From an uncultured Lactobacillus sp. (GTDB lineage: Bacteria; Bacillota; Bacilli; Lactobacillales; Lactobacillaceae), in NCBI GenBank assembly GCA_937874695.1, contig CALNAJ010000006.1, forward strand, positions 1-35,536: 35,536 bases of DNA, given 5' to 3'. The notes beneath the pieces were generated by a model that was given only the letters and a program-made list of their open reading frames with translations, had not been told where the DNA came from and searched no databases. The translations under genes were made by a program, and so were the position numbers. This document shows positions 1-8,639 of this stretch, piece by piece (positions within the stretch are counted from its first letter, which is position 1; every line of letters begins with the position of its first letter).

Positions 1-60
1 CTACACATATTTGGTTTGTCGAAACAATGTTCAGTTTTCAAAGGTCTACTTGTTAATTGC
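1..60 (-). other. probable rRNA operon leader or spacer (partial, runs off left edge)
   Basis: Read leftward, the sequence contains CTTTGAAAACTGAAC followed by TTTCGACAAA. This resembles the leader/spacer sequences around 16S and 23S genes in Lactobacillaceae. It lies directly downstream of three strong tandem promoters, which is typical of a stable RNA operon. The mature rRNA itself is outside the window, so the assignment is inferred from the leader motif and promoter arrangement. Confidence 0.55.
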
Positions 61-79
61 CAAAGCAATCAACTCAATC

Positions 80-288
80 ATCATATCATTTAGCTGATTT
101 GATGTCAACAAGAAGTTTGATTTAACAACGTTTCTCGTTGATATGCTGTCATAAACGCAACAGCTCAATTAATATAACATTTCGTCATCATCACTGTCAA
201 GAACTAATTTCAATCTTTCGAATTGGTCTAGTTGGTAACACGCGTTGACAACGTATATAACTATACCAAGTGAGAACCCCATCGTCAA
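80..288 (-). promoter_or_regulatory. three tandem sigma-A promoters reading leftward
   Basis: On the minus strand there are three -35/-10 pairs. The first is TTGACG (288-283) with TATAGT (265-260). The second is TTGACA (200-195) followed 17-18 bases later by TTATAT/TATATT. The third is TTGACA (108-103) with TATGAT (85-80). The first and third have exact 17-base spacers and near-consensus boxes. Tandem strong promoters of this kind normally drive rRNA operons. No protein-coding gene is visible in 1-417. Confidence 0.7.
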
Positions 289-416
289 CTAAATATTGAA
301 AATAAATTCATCTTTTTCCAAAGGCAAAGCTTATAGTTGAAAGCGTCTGAATTGTTAACTGACGGCCGTGTGTTTCTTCTTTCTATTGATTGCCACGTTC
401 GTCTTTATTTTATCGT

Positions 417-450
417 CAAAAAAGACAGTCACCGAAAATGGCGACTGCCT
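417..450 (-). terminator. intrinsic terminator of tyrS
   Basis: On the minus strand a GGCAGTCGCC / GGTGACTGTC hairpin is followed by a run of six T. It lies just downstream of the tyrS stop codon and separates tyrS from the stable-RNA promoters. Confidence 0.85.
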
Positions 451-466
451 TTCATAAAACACGTAA

Positions 467-1726
467 TTATTTAGCGATTCGAACTAAGAAATACCGCTTT
501 TTCCCACGACGAACGATAACAAATTTGCCATCGAAGGCACTACTTGGGTCAACTTCAGCATCCGTATCCGTAATCTTCTCACCGTTGATCCGGATTGCCC
601 CGTTGGTCAGGTCTTCGCGCGCCTGACGACGTGAAGATTCAATCTTGGTGTCGTCAACTAACCACTCTACCAAGTTCTTCTTGTCAGCACTAACCGTCAC
701 AGAAGGCATCTTCTTGAAACCTTGTTCAATTTCGCTGGCCGTCAAGTCCGCAACATCCCCAGAGAACAGCGCCTTGGTAATGTGTTGAGCTTCTACCACA
801 GCGTCATGGCCGTGAACAAATTCCGTGACTTCTTCAGCCAAACGAATCTGTGCTTTACGCTTCTTAGGTTCCGTAGCCACTGACGTTTCCAATTCCTTAA
901 TCTGGTCTTGGTCCAGGAAGGTAAAGTACTTCAGCAGCTTGATAACGTCCTTGTCATTCGTGTTAAACCAGAATTGGTAGAATTCGTATGGTGACGTCTT
1001 TTCTGGGTCAAGCCAGATGTTACCGCCTTCGGACTTCCCAAACTTGGTTCCATCTTCCTTCAACAGTAATGGGATAGTCAGCCCATATGCCTTAGCGTCT
1101 GACCCCTTAAGTTTATGGATCAGGTCGATTCCGGCCGTGATGTTCCCCCACTGGTCAGCACCACCGATTTGGAGTTGAACGTCTTCCTTCGTGAATAAAT
1201 GAAGGAAATCGATTGATTGCAAGATTTGGTAAGTGAATTCTGTGTAAGAAATCCCAACTTCCAACCGAGAAGCCACGACTTCCTTGTTCAACATGTTATT
1301 CACGTTGAAGAGCTTCCCGTAGTCACGCAAGAAGTCTAATAGAGAGATTTTTGACAACCAGTCATAGTTGTTCACAATCTTAAAGGTTCCGTCTTGACCG
1401 AAGAGGTGTTCCATTTGCTTGGTCAAGCAGTCCTGGTTATGACGAACTTGGTCCATCGTCTGCAGGACTCGTTCTGATTTCTTCCCAGATGGATCTCCAA
1501 TAGAACCCGTGGCCCCACCGATAATGATGTAAGGCCGGTGACCAGCTAACTGGAACCGTTTCAGAATCATGAAGGGAATCAAGTGACCAATATGCATGGA
1601 ATCCCCGGTTGGGTCGATCCCAACATACAGACCAACTGCCTTATCGTTGACCAATTCACCTAGGCCAGCTTCATCAGTCTGCTGGTTAATCGCGCCACGC
1701 CATTTTAACTCATCAATAATTGACAT
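467..1726 (-). CDS. tyrS: tyrosyl-tRNA synthetase
   Basis: This 419-residue class I aminoacyl-tRNA synthetase charges tRNA-Tyr with tyrosine in the cytoplasm. The HIGH motif is intact (HIGH, residues 45-48), the KMSKS loop appears as KFGKS (228-232), and the tyrosine-pocket segment GGADQWGN is at 188-195. The C-terminal ~70 residues match an S4-type RNA-binding domain (RRQAREDL, GAIRING). Length is normal for the bacterial family. The ATG is preceded by AGGAGG at a good distance. A T-box leader upstream, with a TAC specifier, controls it in response to uncharged tRNA-Tyr, and a terminator follows. It is monocistronic. The identification is secure. Confidence 0.97.
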   Translation of the reverse strand: MSIIDELKWRGAINQQTDEAGLGELVNDKAVGLYVGIDPTGDSMHIGHLIPFMILKRFQLAGHRPYIIIGGATGSIGDPSGKKSERVLQTMDQVRHNQDCLTKQMEHLFGQDGTFKIVNNYDWLSKISLLDFLRDYGKLFNVNNMLNKEVVASRLEVGISYTEFTYQILQSIDFLHLFTKEDVQLQIGGADQWGNITAGIDLIHKLKGSDAKAYGLTIPLLLKEDGTKFGKSEGGNIWLDPEKTSPYEFYQFWFNTNDKDVIKLLKYFTFLDQDQIKELETSVATEPKKRKAQIRLAEEVTEFVHGHDAVVEAQHITKALFSGDVADLTASEIEQGFKKMPSVTVSADKKNLVEWLVDDTKIESSRRQAREDLTNGAIRINGEKITDTDAEVDPSSAFDGKFVIVRRGKKRYFLVRIAK

Positions 1727-1744
1727 TTCCGTTCCTCCTATATA

Positions 1745-1978
1745 AATCTCTCAATAAAAAAGTCCCCAATGGCGCTATGCCATCAGGGACGAATTGAAAT
1801 CCGCGTTACCACCCAAGTTGTTGTCAATTGACAACCGCTCGTCATCTTTAACGGAATGACCCGCCGATTACTCGGCCGCTCCTCAGCGTAATTCGTGGAT
1901 ACGGACGTCCTGACTCCCAGCACCGTCAGATTTCTTGACCGGAGCCGCACCCACTACTGGACTGATTCATTGCTTATG
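1745..1978 (-). promoter_or_regulatory. T-box riboswitch (tyrosine) upstream of tyrS
   Basis: The minus-strand leader has the T-box core GGGTGGTAACGCGG (about 1814-1801), followed by a terminator hairpin (stem within 1762-1790, then six T at 1761-1756). In stem I, an AGTA element faces GAAT-TAC. The triplet TAC at 1890-1888 sits in the specifier loop position between the pairing arms TCAG and CTGA, which matches a tyrosine codon and the downstream gene. Uncharged tRNA-Tyr should pair with the specifier and the T-box bulge and favour antitermination. The stem I fold was drawn by hand. Confidence 0.9.
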
Positions 1979-1984
1979 ATGTCG

Positions 1985-2013
1985 ATGATACCGGGACAGC
2001 GGGCAAATGTCAA
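1985..2013 (-). promoter_or_regulatory. tyrS promoter
   Basis: TTGACA at 2013-2008 and TATCAT at 1990-1985 on the minus strand are separated by exactly 17 bases. Transcription would start near 1978, at the first bases of the T-box leader. The promoter lies between the mntH stop codon and the leader. Confidence 0.85.
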
Positions 2014-2053
2014 TACGCTACGCCACCTTTACTGCGGCTCACTGGTTGTCTTC

Positions 2054-3424
2054 CTAAAAGAGACTCGTGAGGCTTTCCCAAACGATCTGAATGTTCAGCA
2101 ACGTTAAAACAATCGTACACGTCCATGCCAGGACCGTGATCCAGCGCTTATTGACGTACTCCGTCCCCATGATCTTCTTGGAGGACGTGAAGATGGTCAG
2201 CGGAATCATGGAAAATGGCAGCGCAATTGACAGGAAGACCTGTGAATTGACCAACAGGCTATCCAACGCAGCCTCATTACCGCCATAAATAATTGTACAA
2301 ATAATTACCGGTACCACCGAGATCAGCCGGGTCACGAGGCGCCGAACCCACAACGGAATCTTTAAATTGATAAAACCTTCCATAATGACTTGCCCCGTCA
2401 ACGTCCCTGTAATCGTCGAGTTTTGCCCAGAAGCCAACAAGGCGACTGCGAACAGTGTGGACAGCAATGGTGAAGCGACCGCCCCGGCCAACTGGTTGTC
2501 CTGTAAAGCAGCGTAAAGGTTCCCAAACGTCCCCAGTTGATCCGTACCTTTGCCGAAGAACATCGCTGCCCCCAACAAGAGAAGTAAACAGTTGATAATG
2601 AACGCGCCAAATAACTGAATGTTAGAATCCCAAGTCGTAAACTTCACGGCGCGACGCATTTCGGCCGGATCATCTCGGTTGAACTTCCGCGTCTGCGAGA
2701 TTGATGAATGTAAGTAGAGGTTATGTGGCATAACCGTTGCCCCCACGATCCCCAAGGCCATCGTCAGTTGTCCCGAATGAACGATTTCCGTCCGCGGCAT
2801 AAAGTTCGCCACAGCCGCGCCCATGTTCGGTTGCGCAATAATCACTTCATAGGCGAAGACCACCAGAATCACGGTGATCAGACAGATCACAATGGCTTCG
2901 ATCTTTCTGAAGCCTAATTTCGTTAACAATAAGAGTAATAAGACGTCAAACACCGTCAGCGATACCCCGAGAATCAACGGTACCCCGAATAGCAGTTGTA
3001 GGGCAATCGCGCCCCCAATAACTTCGGCAATATCCGTCGCCATGATGGCGAGCTCGGTTACGACCCACAGCACGGCCCCAATCCGTTTGCTGGTATGCGC
3101 ACGAGTTGCCTGCGCGAGGTCCATTTGCGTCACGATGCCCAGTTTAGCCGCCATGTATTGAAGCAACATCGCGATTAAACTCGACATCAAGATCACCGAC
3201 ATCAGTAGGTAGCCGTACTTGGCACCCCCACCGATTGAGGTTACCCAGTTACCCGGGTCCATGTATCCCACCGCGACCAGTGCCCCCGGCCCGGAGAATG
3301 CCATTAAATTCCTGATAAACCCTTTTTCCTTGGGTACCGTTACGGTCCCGTTAACTTCTTCCAATGACGGTCCGTTTGCGTAGCCGGCCATCTTTGTCGA
3401 CTTCGTTGAAACGTTGTCTGTCAT
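2054..3424 (-). CDS. mntH: Nramp-family divalent metal (Mn2+/H+) transporter
   Basis: This 456-residue integral membrane protein with about 11 hydrophobic segments imports Mn2+ (and other divalent metals) with protons. The signature DPGNW in TM1 and MPHNLYLHSS in TM6 carry the metal-binding residues of the family. An open frame extends to a TTG at 3433, but AAGGGAG sits immediately against that TTG and nine bases before the ATG at 3424, so the ATG is the start. A good promoter lies upstream (-10 TATAAT). It is followed closely by the tyrS promoter, with no obvious terminator of its own. I saw no clear MntR box. The family call is secure; manganese preference is inferred from family knowledge. 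Confidence 0.93.
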   Translation of the reverse strand: MTDNVSTKSTKMAGYANGPSLEEVNGTVTVPKEKGFIRNLMAFSGPGALVAVGYMDPGNWVTSIGGGAKYGYLLMSVILMSSLIAMLLQYMAAKLGIVTQMDLAQATRAHTSKRIGAVLWVVTELAIMATDIAEVIGGAIALQLLFGVPLILGVSLTVFDVLLLLLLTKLGFRKIEAIVICLITVILVVFAYEVIIAQPNMGAAVANFMPRTEIVHSGQLTMALGIVGATVMPHNLYLHSSISQTRKFNRDDPAEMRRAVKFTTWDSNIQLFGAFIINCLLLLLGAAMFFGKGTDQLGTFGNLYAALQDNQLAGAVASPLLSTLFAVALLASGQNSTITGTLTGQVIMEGFINLKIPLWVRRLVTRLISVVPVIICTIIYGGNEAALDSLLVNSQVFLSIALPFSMIPLTIFTSSKKIMGTEYVNKRWITVLAWTCTIVLTLLNIQIVWESLTSLF

Positions 3425-3459
3425 ATTTTCCAACTCCCTTATCTCTTTGCTATTCTCCC

Positions 3460-3487
3460 ATTATACTGACAGGATACAGATTGTAAA
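3460..3487 (-). promoter_or_regulatory. mntH promoter
   Basis: TTTACA (3487-3482) and a perfect TATAAT (3465-3460) on the minus strand are 16 bases apart. They lie about 35 bases upstream of the chosen ATG. Confidence 0.7.
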
Positions 3488-3629
3488 GGATTTTTTAACT
3501 GCCCCTAACTTTAATTTTGCATTACCCATTAAATAAATAACCCTAAAAATACAAATTTCCCTTGTGTTTTCAAGTGGTTTGCATCATAATATTTTTTATA
3601 TTTTATTTTTACAGAAAGTGGTGATTCCG

Positions 3630-3860
3630 ATGACCCATACAAAAATGTTCATTGAATTATTGGCGCCCTTATTTATTGCCGTCCTCACAATTGCTGGTCT
3701 TGCAGCACTAGTGAAGTGGCAAGTCACGCCAGCCGCTGTGGGTCTCGGAACCCTTGGCGCCGCTGGTCTGGTCACGGTCGTGGTCAGCGGCTTAGTCGCT
3801 GACCTCTGGACCCACCGGCACACAACTGCCGCCGTTAAATCGCAAGCCAAAAACCGGTAA
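3630..3860 (+). CDS. small two-helix membrane protein, unknown function
   Basis: The open frame begins at 3564, but the best start is the ATG at 3630, preceded by AAAGTGGTGAT, a weak match to the extended Shine-Dalgarno. The 76-residue product has two hydrophobic helices (about residues 8-28 and 35-57) separated by KWQVTP, and a short basic, histidine-containing tail (WTHRHTT). It stands alone between mntH and marR and has its own strong terminator. I do not recognise the family. A role near metal transport is only suggested by position. Confidence 0.65.
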   Translation: MTHTKMFIELLAPLFIAVLTIAGLAALVKWQVTPAAVGLGTLGAAGLVTVVVSGLVADLWTHRHTTAAVKSQAKNR

Positions 3861-3887
3861 CCCTTCAGGGGGGCTACCGGTTTTTTT
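3851..3887 (+). terminator. intrinsic terminator of the small membrane protein gene
   Basis: AACCGGTA and TACCGGTT pair around a short loop and are followed by a run of seven T. It overlaps the stop codon region of the preceding gene. Confidence 0.85.
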
Positions 3888-3919
3888 ATCCACTTTTCAT
3901 AATTTTCAGTGGCGTTGTG

Positions 3920-4288
3920 TTAACTAATTCCGCTCTGCAGCTGCTGGAGCGTCGAATCTAACGTTGCTGGCAACTTCTCCTGGATCAGATCCAGCTTTTT
4001 CTGCCCCAGCACCGTCAACGTGAGGTAGCGCCGACGCCGATCCTTCGTCGCTACCCGCTGACTCAGGTACCCGCGCTTGCACAGATCAACAACCAGATTG
4101 GATGTCCGTGTTGCCGAAAACCCTAGTTTCTGTGCTACCTGCGCCACCGACAGTTCTTCACTAGCCACATACGTCAGCAACTGGCACTGCGGTAAATTTA
4201 AGCTTAGTTCCGTCAGCGGTTGGTTGTAGCACTGCGTCACTAAGCCGTAGATCTCAGTTAACTTTTGCAATTGCTCATGCTTCACCAT
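3920..4288 (-). CDS. MarR-family transcriptional regulator
   Basis: This 122-residue protein has the winged-helix layout of MarR repressors. The helix-turn-helix is around residues 54-80 (LSVAQVAQKLGF then SATRTSNLVVDL), the wing carries DRRRRYLTLT, and a terminal dimerisation helix follows. The ATG at 4288 has GGAG seven to eight bases upstream, and a TATAAT lies a little further upstream. Length is slightly short for the family (about 140). It has no partner gene on its own strand. The divergent neighbours across repeat copy A do not point to a target. Effector and regulon are unknown. Confidence 0.85.
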   Translation of the reverse strand: MVKHEQLQKLTEIYGLVTQCYNQPLTELSLNLPQCQLLTYVASEELSVAQVAQKLGFSATRTSNLVVDLCKRGYLSQRVATKDRRRRYLTLTVLGQKKLDLIQEKLPATLDSTLQQLQSGIS

Positions 4289-4421
4289 TTTCCCAACTCC
4301 AATTGCTGCATAATTGTATCCGTTTTCATTATATCATTAACTGTCTACTATGAAACAATCCGGCCGCATAATTAGTCCGCCATATATCCTAATTTGACCC
4401 CAAAAGATAACTATTTCCCCT

Positions 4422-4639
4422 AAAGTAACGTAAGCTGTCCGCACTACGGCTGCCAGGAATTCCACCTGCTGTGGGGACGCTCCAACCTGAGATACGGGCT
4501 TCCGACTCAACTTGAAGCCACGAAAAACCTGCGTCTTCAAGATTGCCCGTGCTGTAAACTGGCTCAAAACCACCAGTTAACACCACCTCCACGGCCAGTT
4601 CCATTTCTGGCCTCCTCCGGCTAATCTTGCCCTTTACTT
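4422..4639 (+). repeat. structured intergenic repeat, copy A (subfamily 1)
   Basis: The core runs about 4437-4622, from GCACTACGGCTGCCAGG to CCTCCTCCGGCT, with the shared CTGTGGGGAC block near 4468. Hairpin 2 (CTTGAA...TTCAAG) and hairpin 3 (GTTAACTGG-type pairing near 4554-4580) are kept with sequences different from other copies. Flanking AAGTAA (4423-4428) pairs with TTACTT (4634-4639) outside the core. It lies between marR and the Mga-type gene, in a region with no credible coding sequence. Confidence 0.8.
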
Positions 4640-4680
4640 CACATATTTAGATTCAGAAATTTAGTCTTCTTTTATCAAAA

Positions 4681-4713
4681 CAAAAAGCAGGCTGGAGAGA
4701 TCTCCTAGCCCAC
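4681..4713 (-). terminator. intrinsic terminator of the Mga-type regulator gene
   Basis: On the minus strand GGCTAGGAGA and TCTCCAGCC form a stem with one bulge per side and are followed by CTGCTTTTTG. It is located about 70 bases after the stop codon. Confidence 0.75.
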
Positions 4714-4779
4714 TGATATCATCTATATTCAGCAAAACATTTATATCAAATGGATATCTCAGCGCCCTTGGTTGACGAC

Positions 4780-6276
4780 TTAGGAATCTTCGTCCAACGG
4801 GTGCGTCCGATTATTGAAATCCAACGCAAAGAGTGACAACTCGTGATGGCGTAGCACCCGAATCAAGCGATCCAGGTTCTCCCCATAAGCCAACTCCTTG
4901 ACCCAGTGGAAGGCTTCCAAGCGATTCCGCTCCGCAAACCCCGCCGCCAGCGGATCGACGCCGTAGATAACCAGGTAATTGTCCCGGTTGCGCGCATCGA
5001 TCACCGTTTGGTCCGTCAGCAGGCTAAGGTGGACGACACCACTCAACAGCCGGTTAAAGATATCCGTGGTCACCCCAATCATATCGTAGGTTACCAGAAT
5101 CTCAACCTTGGCTTCCGTCAGAGTCAGACCGTTCGTGTATTTACTCAAATGCTTCTGCACTAGTCGAATGTCGGCCGCGGCTACCTCTCCGGGATAGAGT
5201 TGACCCATGCTCTTGGCTAACGCCACGGCTGCCGCCATCGATGACTCGGTCGGCTTGTATAGTGCGGTGATTTCCGGCCGCAACAAGGGATCTACCCGGA
5301 AGAGCAACATGAACTGGCAGAGTGAGAACAGCCAGTTGGCGAACCAATCGCGACCGGTCGGGTAGTCTGACAACTCTCGGACACCAGGCGCCAATTCATA
5401 GCTACCCAAACGCTGTTTGATCCCGAGATAAATACGCTGCATCGCCTGAGGTTGTAAGGCCCGGACGAAATACGGCGAACTCGTCAGCAAGTAATCCAGT
5501 GTTGCCAATTCCGTCAATGCCTCCTGCGGTGTGTCCCCCAAACGCGTCTGCAAGGCCCCGGCCAAACCACGTAGGTCAGTCAGGTGTCCTAGCGGAAACC
5601 GCAACGGCGCATAGCGATGTCCCTGATCCAGCCGGAGTAGCGCCAGCGTAACCAGCAAGTCTTTACGTTGCGTCAGACTAATGGACTCCTGATAGATGGC
5701 ACCATTGGCGTAAGTCGTCATAACCTGCTCGTGAATCGGCTGCATCCGTGCCGACAGCTTTGGCAGATCCGTGACCGGCGTCAGCGTCGTACTGAACAGC
5801 ATAAAGTAAATCAGTTGAATCAGCGCCTCGTTGCCCACGACCCGCAGTGGATTAGCCGTCAGTTGCAAGTCGTACTGGGCCAGTTGCTGTTTCATCTCCT
5901 TCATGCGCCGGTTGAAGGTGGACGTACTGATGCCCAGGTCGGCGCAGAAGGTACTGGTCTGCTGGTAATCCTCCCGCAACGTCGCCAGCATGGCCTGATA
6001 CGGTATGCTCTGCCGGTAGAGCCAGCGGCGGTAGTCATCCATCGTGACACTCGTCACCAAGTCATCCTTAGTCAGCAGGGTTTGCCGATCTAACACCTCC
6101 AGATCCGTTCTGAGATTCAGCAGAACGTGATAGGCGCGCGAATAGCTCACCTTGGTCATTTCGGCAAATTCCGTCAAACTAAAGTGACGTTTCTCATCAT
6201 TGATAAAGGTCAACAGCCGAATCTTCAACGTCTCCTTGGCCGTCAACATCGCAAAGTCGATCTTCAATTCTCTCAC
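4780..6276 (-). CDS. Mga-type helix-turn-helix transcriptional regulator
   Basis: This cytoplasmic protein of about 498 residues has the layout of the Mga/AtxA group. An N-terminal winged helix spans roughly residues 30-62 (FSLTEFAEMTKVSYSRAY) and a second helix-turn-helix roughly residues 105-132 (CADLGISTSTFNRRMKEM). A long helical region that may hold PRD-like domains follows, then a shorter C-terminal domain. Members respond to sugar-PTS phosphorylation or other host or nutrient cues. The furthest start is a GTG at 6276 with a weak site; a downstream ATG is also possible, so the N-terminus is uncertain. No adjacent surface-protein target is present. The family call is good; the regulon is unknown. 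Confidence 0.75.
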   Translation of the reverse strand: MRELKIDFAMLTAKETLKIRLLTFINDEKRHFSLTEFAEMTKVSYSRAYHVLLNLRTDLEVLDRQTLLTKDDLVTSVTMDDYRRWLYRQSIPYQAMLATLREDYQQTSTFCADLGISTSTFNRRMKEMKQQLAQYDLQLTANPLRVVGNEALIQLIYFMLFSTTLTPVTDLPKLSARMQPIHEQVMTTYANGAIYQESISLTQRKDLLVTLALLRLDQGHRYAPLRFPLGHLTDLRGLAGALQTRLGDTPQEALTELATLDYLLTSSPYFVRALQPQAMQRIYLGIKQRLGSYELAPGVRELSDYPTGRDWFANWLFSLCQFMLLFRVDPLLRPEITALYKPTESSMAAAVALAKSMGQLYPGEVAAADIRLVQKHLSKYTNGLTLTEAKVEILVTYDMIGVTTDIFNRLLSGVVHLSLLTDQTVIDARNRDNYLVIYGVDPLAAGFAERNRLEAFHWVKELAYGENLDRLIRVLRHHELSLFALDFNNRTHPLDEDS

Positions 6277-6299
6277 TTCTCATTCGCCTGGCATAAACG

Positions 6300-6336
6300 A
6301 AAGCCCCCTAACCACTAAAAAGTCAGGGAGTCTCTG
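6300..6336 (-). terminator. probable terminator downstream of the 80-residue protein gene
   Basis: On the minus strand TCCCTGAC pairs with GTTAGGGGG around a short T-rich loop. The T-run after it is imperfect (CTTTCGTTT). It separates the small gene from the Mga-type regulator. Confidence 0.5.
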
Positions 6337-6375
6337 CGCCATTATTATTTATTCTCTATGACCCGTATCAATGCC

Positions 6376-6618
6376 CTAATCGATACTTGAAATGGTCACG
6401 TTACGAGCATCGAATTCCGTCAGGGTCTCCTTCAAAATAATCCGGGGATCATCGTAGCGAATGCCAGGAAGCGCACTGCTGACGTAGTTCCCCGTCAATC
6501 TGCCTGCTGCCACCTCTGGTTGAATGAGGACGTTTTGCCCATCGCTCGTGGTCAAGGTCACACTCTTACCGTCCGTCAACCGGTCAACTAGTGGTAAAAT
6601 CGGCATCTTTTGCATCAT
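6376..6618 (-). CDS. small protein of unknown function (80 residues)
   Basis: The frame is open to 6672, but GGAGGGTGATC lies seven to nine bases before the ATG at 6618, making this the likely start. The product begins MMQKMPILP, has no membrane segment or signal peptide, and contains a beta-rich stretch (SVTLTTSDGQNVLIQPEVAAG). I do not recognise the family. It precedes the Mga-type regulator on the same strand, with a possible terminator between them. Confidence 0.6.
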   Translation of the reverse strand: MMQKMPILPLVDRLTDGKSVTLTTSDGQNVLIQPEVAAGRLTGNYVSSALPGIRYDDPRIILKETLTEFDARNVTISSID

Positions 6619-6672
6619 TCTGATCACCCTCCTATACTGAGTTTCCATCTTCATTCTAACACGCCCACTCAC

Positions 6673-6865
6673 GGACCCCTCGCTTCATTGCTTGTCAATT
6701 TAGACAGCACGCCATCACCAGGGTGACGCCAAATTTTCACTTTGAGCCTATCTCAAGGATACCCAGTGTTGCTGCTCTTCCCAACGCAAACGTCTCACAA
6801 AGTTCAGTGTCGACCGTCAACCAACTTTGTCATCACTGATGCCCCACAAAAATGGCCCCGAAACG
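6673..6865. other. intergenic region with one hairpin only
   Basis: No coding sequence or repeat copy is seen here. One dyad, CAAAGTT...AACTTTG (about 6798-6830), could form a hairpin with a large loop. There is no clear promoter for the small gene downstream. Confidence 0.4.
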
Positions 6866-6910
6866 CCAAAAACACGGCAATTCAATCACTCTCGTCATGA
6901 ATTACCGTGT
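6866..6910 (-). terminator. intrinsic terminator of the NCS1 permease gene
   Basis: On the minus strand ACACGGTAATTCA pairs with TGAATTGCCGTGT and is followed by a T-run. It lies about 55 bases beyond the stop codon. Confidence 0.85.
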
Positions 6911-6964
6911 TAGTTTCTTCTATATTAATAGGTTTTAAAACTTGTATCCGTTTTCCAATGCTTG

Positions 6965-8371
6965 CTATGAGGCTTTAGCCGGTGCCGTCACTCGGGTGAA
7001 CCGCATGCCGATGAAGTAGATTACGGCCGTGATGGCCATCGCGATAAAGGTTGCCCCGATCGTCGTGGCAATCACCGGCACCTGCTTCAAGCCCCAGTAG
7101 GCGACAACACCCAGAGCCCAGCTCGCTACAGCAATCCAGTTGATCCCGTGCGCGTACCAGTAGGCCCCATGAACCTTGGTGAATTCACTCAGCTTGTACT
7201 GTTTGCCCTTCAGGATAAAGTAGTCGACCAGGAAGATGGCGATTTCCGGTCCCAAAAACATGCCGATGCCATCTAGGAATGTTTCGAAGACATCCAGGAA
7301 GCTCGCCAGGTAGACCGGGATAAAGGTGACCGCGGTTGCTGCCAGCGTCACGATCCACAGGCTCACGTTCAGCGATAGCCGGTGCGTCATGTTCGTTAGC
7401 GCGGAACCAGCCGACATCAGGTTGACCGCGTTAGCCGTGGTACTGGTCAATACAATGACGAGTAAGGCAATGATGCCCAATCCCAATTTGGCAGCGACCG
7501 TACTAGGATCGGAGTTATTCGGGTCGAAATGGTTCAGTGAAACCGCCGTCCCAATCGTGGCAAATAACCCGATGAAGGCAAACCAGAACAGCCCGAAGTT
7601 GGCCCCCAGGAAACTGGCCTTGGTCGCCGCTGACTTCTTGTTGGTAAAACGACTGAAGTCAGACGCTGCCGTGACCCATGCGAGGTTGAAAGCCGCCAGT
7701 GTGTCAGCCGCTACCCCGGAGCTCATCCGCAGATTGTGGGGCGGCTGCCAGCCGATAATTTCGCTAAAGGAAACCGTCCGGAACACAACCACCGATTCCC
7801 ACAATACGAAGACAACCACGAGGATGATACCGATTCGTTCGATCAGCCGAACTGACCGTTCCCCTAACGAAATACTCAATAAATGCAGCACACTCATGAT
7901 GATAATTCCGACGATCAATCCGAAGGTGCCACCTGGCTTGCCATACAGCGGCCAACCGAAGAGTTCCCCGAAGATGTAACTGATCGAAGTGGCCGCGATA
8001 AACGTATTGACTGCGGCCCATCCGATAAACTGAATCACGTTGATGACCGACGGAATGAAGCTCCCGCGTAACCCAAATGAAGCCCGGGTCAGCGCCATCG
8101 CTGGTAAACCTGTGCGGTAGCCCATGTAACTGGCCACTGCCAGTAAAGCGTAAGAGATCAATCCCACAACGACTAACGTGGTCGACGCCGTCAGGAACCC
8201 ACAGGCGGCAATGACCCCGCCGATGTACCAAGTCCCGTTGTTAGCGTTAGCGCCGATCCATGTGGCGAACAAGTCCCAATTGGACATCCGCCGGTGCTCA
8301 CGAGGAATCGACTCAACTCTCCCGAATTCCTTAGGTGCTTTTGTTGCGGTTGCTTTAATCTCTTGTGCCAT
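6965..8371 (-). CDS. NCS1-family nucleobase permease (cytosine/purine/related)
   Basis: This 468-residue membrane protein with about 12 hydrophobic segments belongs to the nucleobase:cation symporter-1 family (CodB-like). N-terminal features are typical: a hydrophilic start ending in EHRRMSNWDLFATWIGANANNGTWY, then TM1 and a GLISYALLAVASYMGYRTGLPA-type TM2 region. The ATG has AAAGGTGAGG upstream. The substrate could be cytosine, another pyrimidine or purine base, allantoin or hydroxymethylpyrimidine; sequence alone does not decide. I saw no TPP or purine riboswitch upstream, where repeat copy B sits. The next gene upstream is a nucleoside deoxyribosyltransferase, which suggests nucleobase salvage. 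Confidence 0.88.
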   Translation of the reverse strand: MAQEIKATATKAPKEFGRVESIPREHRRMSNWDLFATWIGANANNGTWYIGGVIAACGFLTASTTLVVVGLISYALLAVASYMGYRTGLPAMALTRASFGLRGSFIPSVINVIQFIGWAAVNTFIAATSISYIFGELFGWPLYGKPGGTFGLIVGIIIMSVLHLLSISLGERSVRLIERIGIILVVVFVLWESVVVFRTVSFSEIIGWQPPHNLRMSSGVAADTLAAFNLAWVTAASDFSRFTNKKSAATKASFLGANFGLFWFAFIGLFATIGTAVSLNHFDPNNSDPSTVAAKLGLGIIALLVIVLTSTTANAVNLMSAGSALTNMTHRLSLNVSLWIVTLAATAVTFIPVYLASFLDVFETFLDGIGMFLGPEIAIFLVDYFILKGKQYKLSEFTKVHGAYWYAHGINWIAVASWALGVVAYWGLKQVPVIATTIGATFIAMAITAVIYFIGMRFTRVTAPAKAS

Positions 8372-8445
8372 GCGTCCTCACCTTTCTCTTCTCGAATGCT
8401 GCGAACTGTTTTGACTTTGGAGCTATTAAATTGTGTTTTACTGGT

Positions 8446-8628
8446 CGCCTGCGGCTGCCAAGGATTCCGCCTGCTGTGGGGACCGGTCCAAGCCAAAGTG
8501 CGGTCTTGGACCTCGACTTGAAACCTCACAAGAATCGTGAGTTTCCAAGCTCGTCCCGTGATATCAGCTGGTGAATCATCAGCTGATATCACCGCCACGG
8601 CCGGCTCCACCCTTGGCCTCCTCCGGCT
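8446..8628 (+). repeat. structured intergenic repeat, copy B (subfamily 1)
   Basis: The core runs from CGCCTGCGGCTGCCA to CTCCTCCGGCT. Hairpin 1 is CCAAG/CTTGG around the conserved CCAAAG..CGGT loop. Hairpin 2 has CTTG..CTCAC pairing with GTGAG..CAAG. Hairpin 3 is the 11-bp GATATCAGCTG / CAGCTGATATC (about 8559-8590). It sits just upstream of the NCS1 permease start and forms an inverted pair with copy C. A further inverted fragment of its left end (CTACTGGCAGGCGACC) lies at about 8680-8695. Confidence 0.85.
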
Positions 8629-8639
8629 TATGTTGCAAG

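Noticed and set aside
3488..3629. MntR operator upstream of mntH
   Set aside because: The AT-rich interval has no convincing match to the known MntR inverted repeat.
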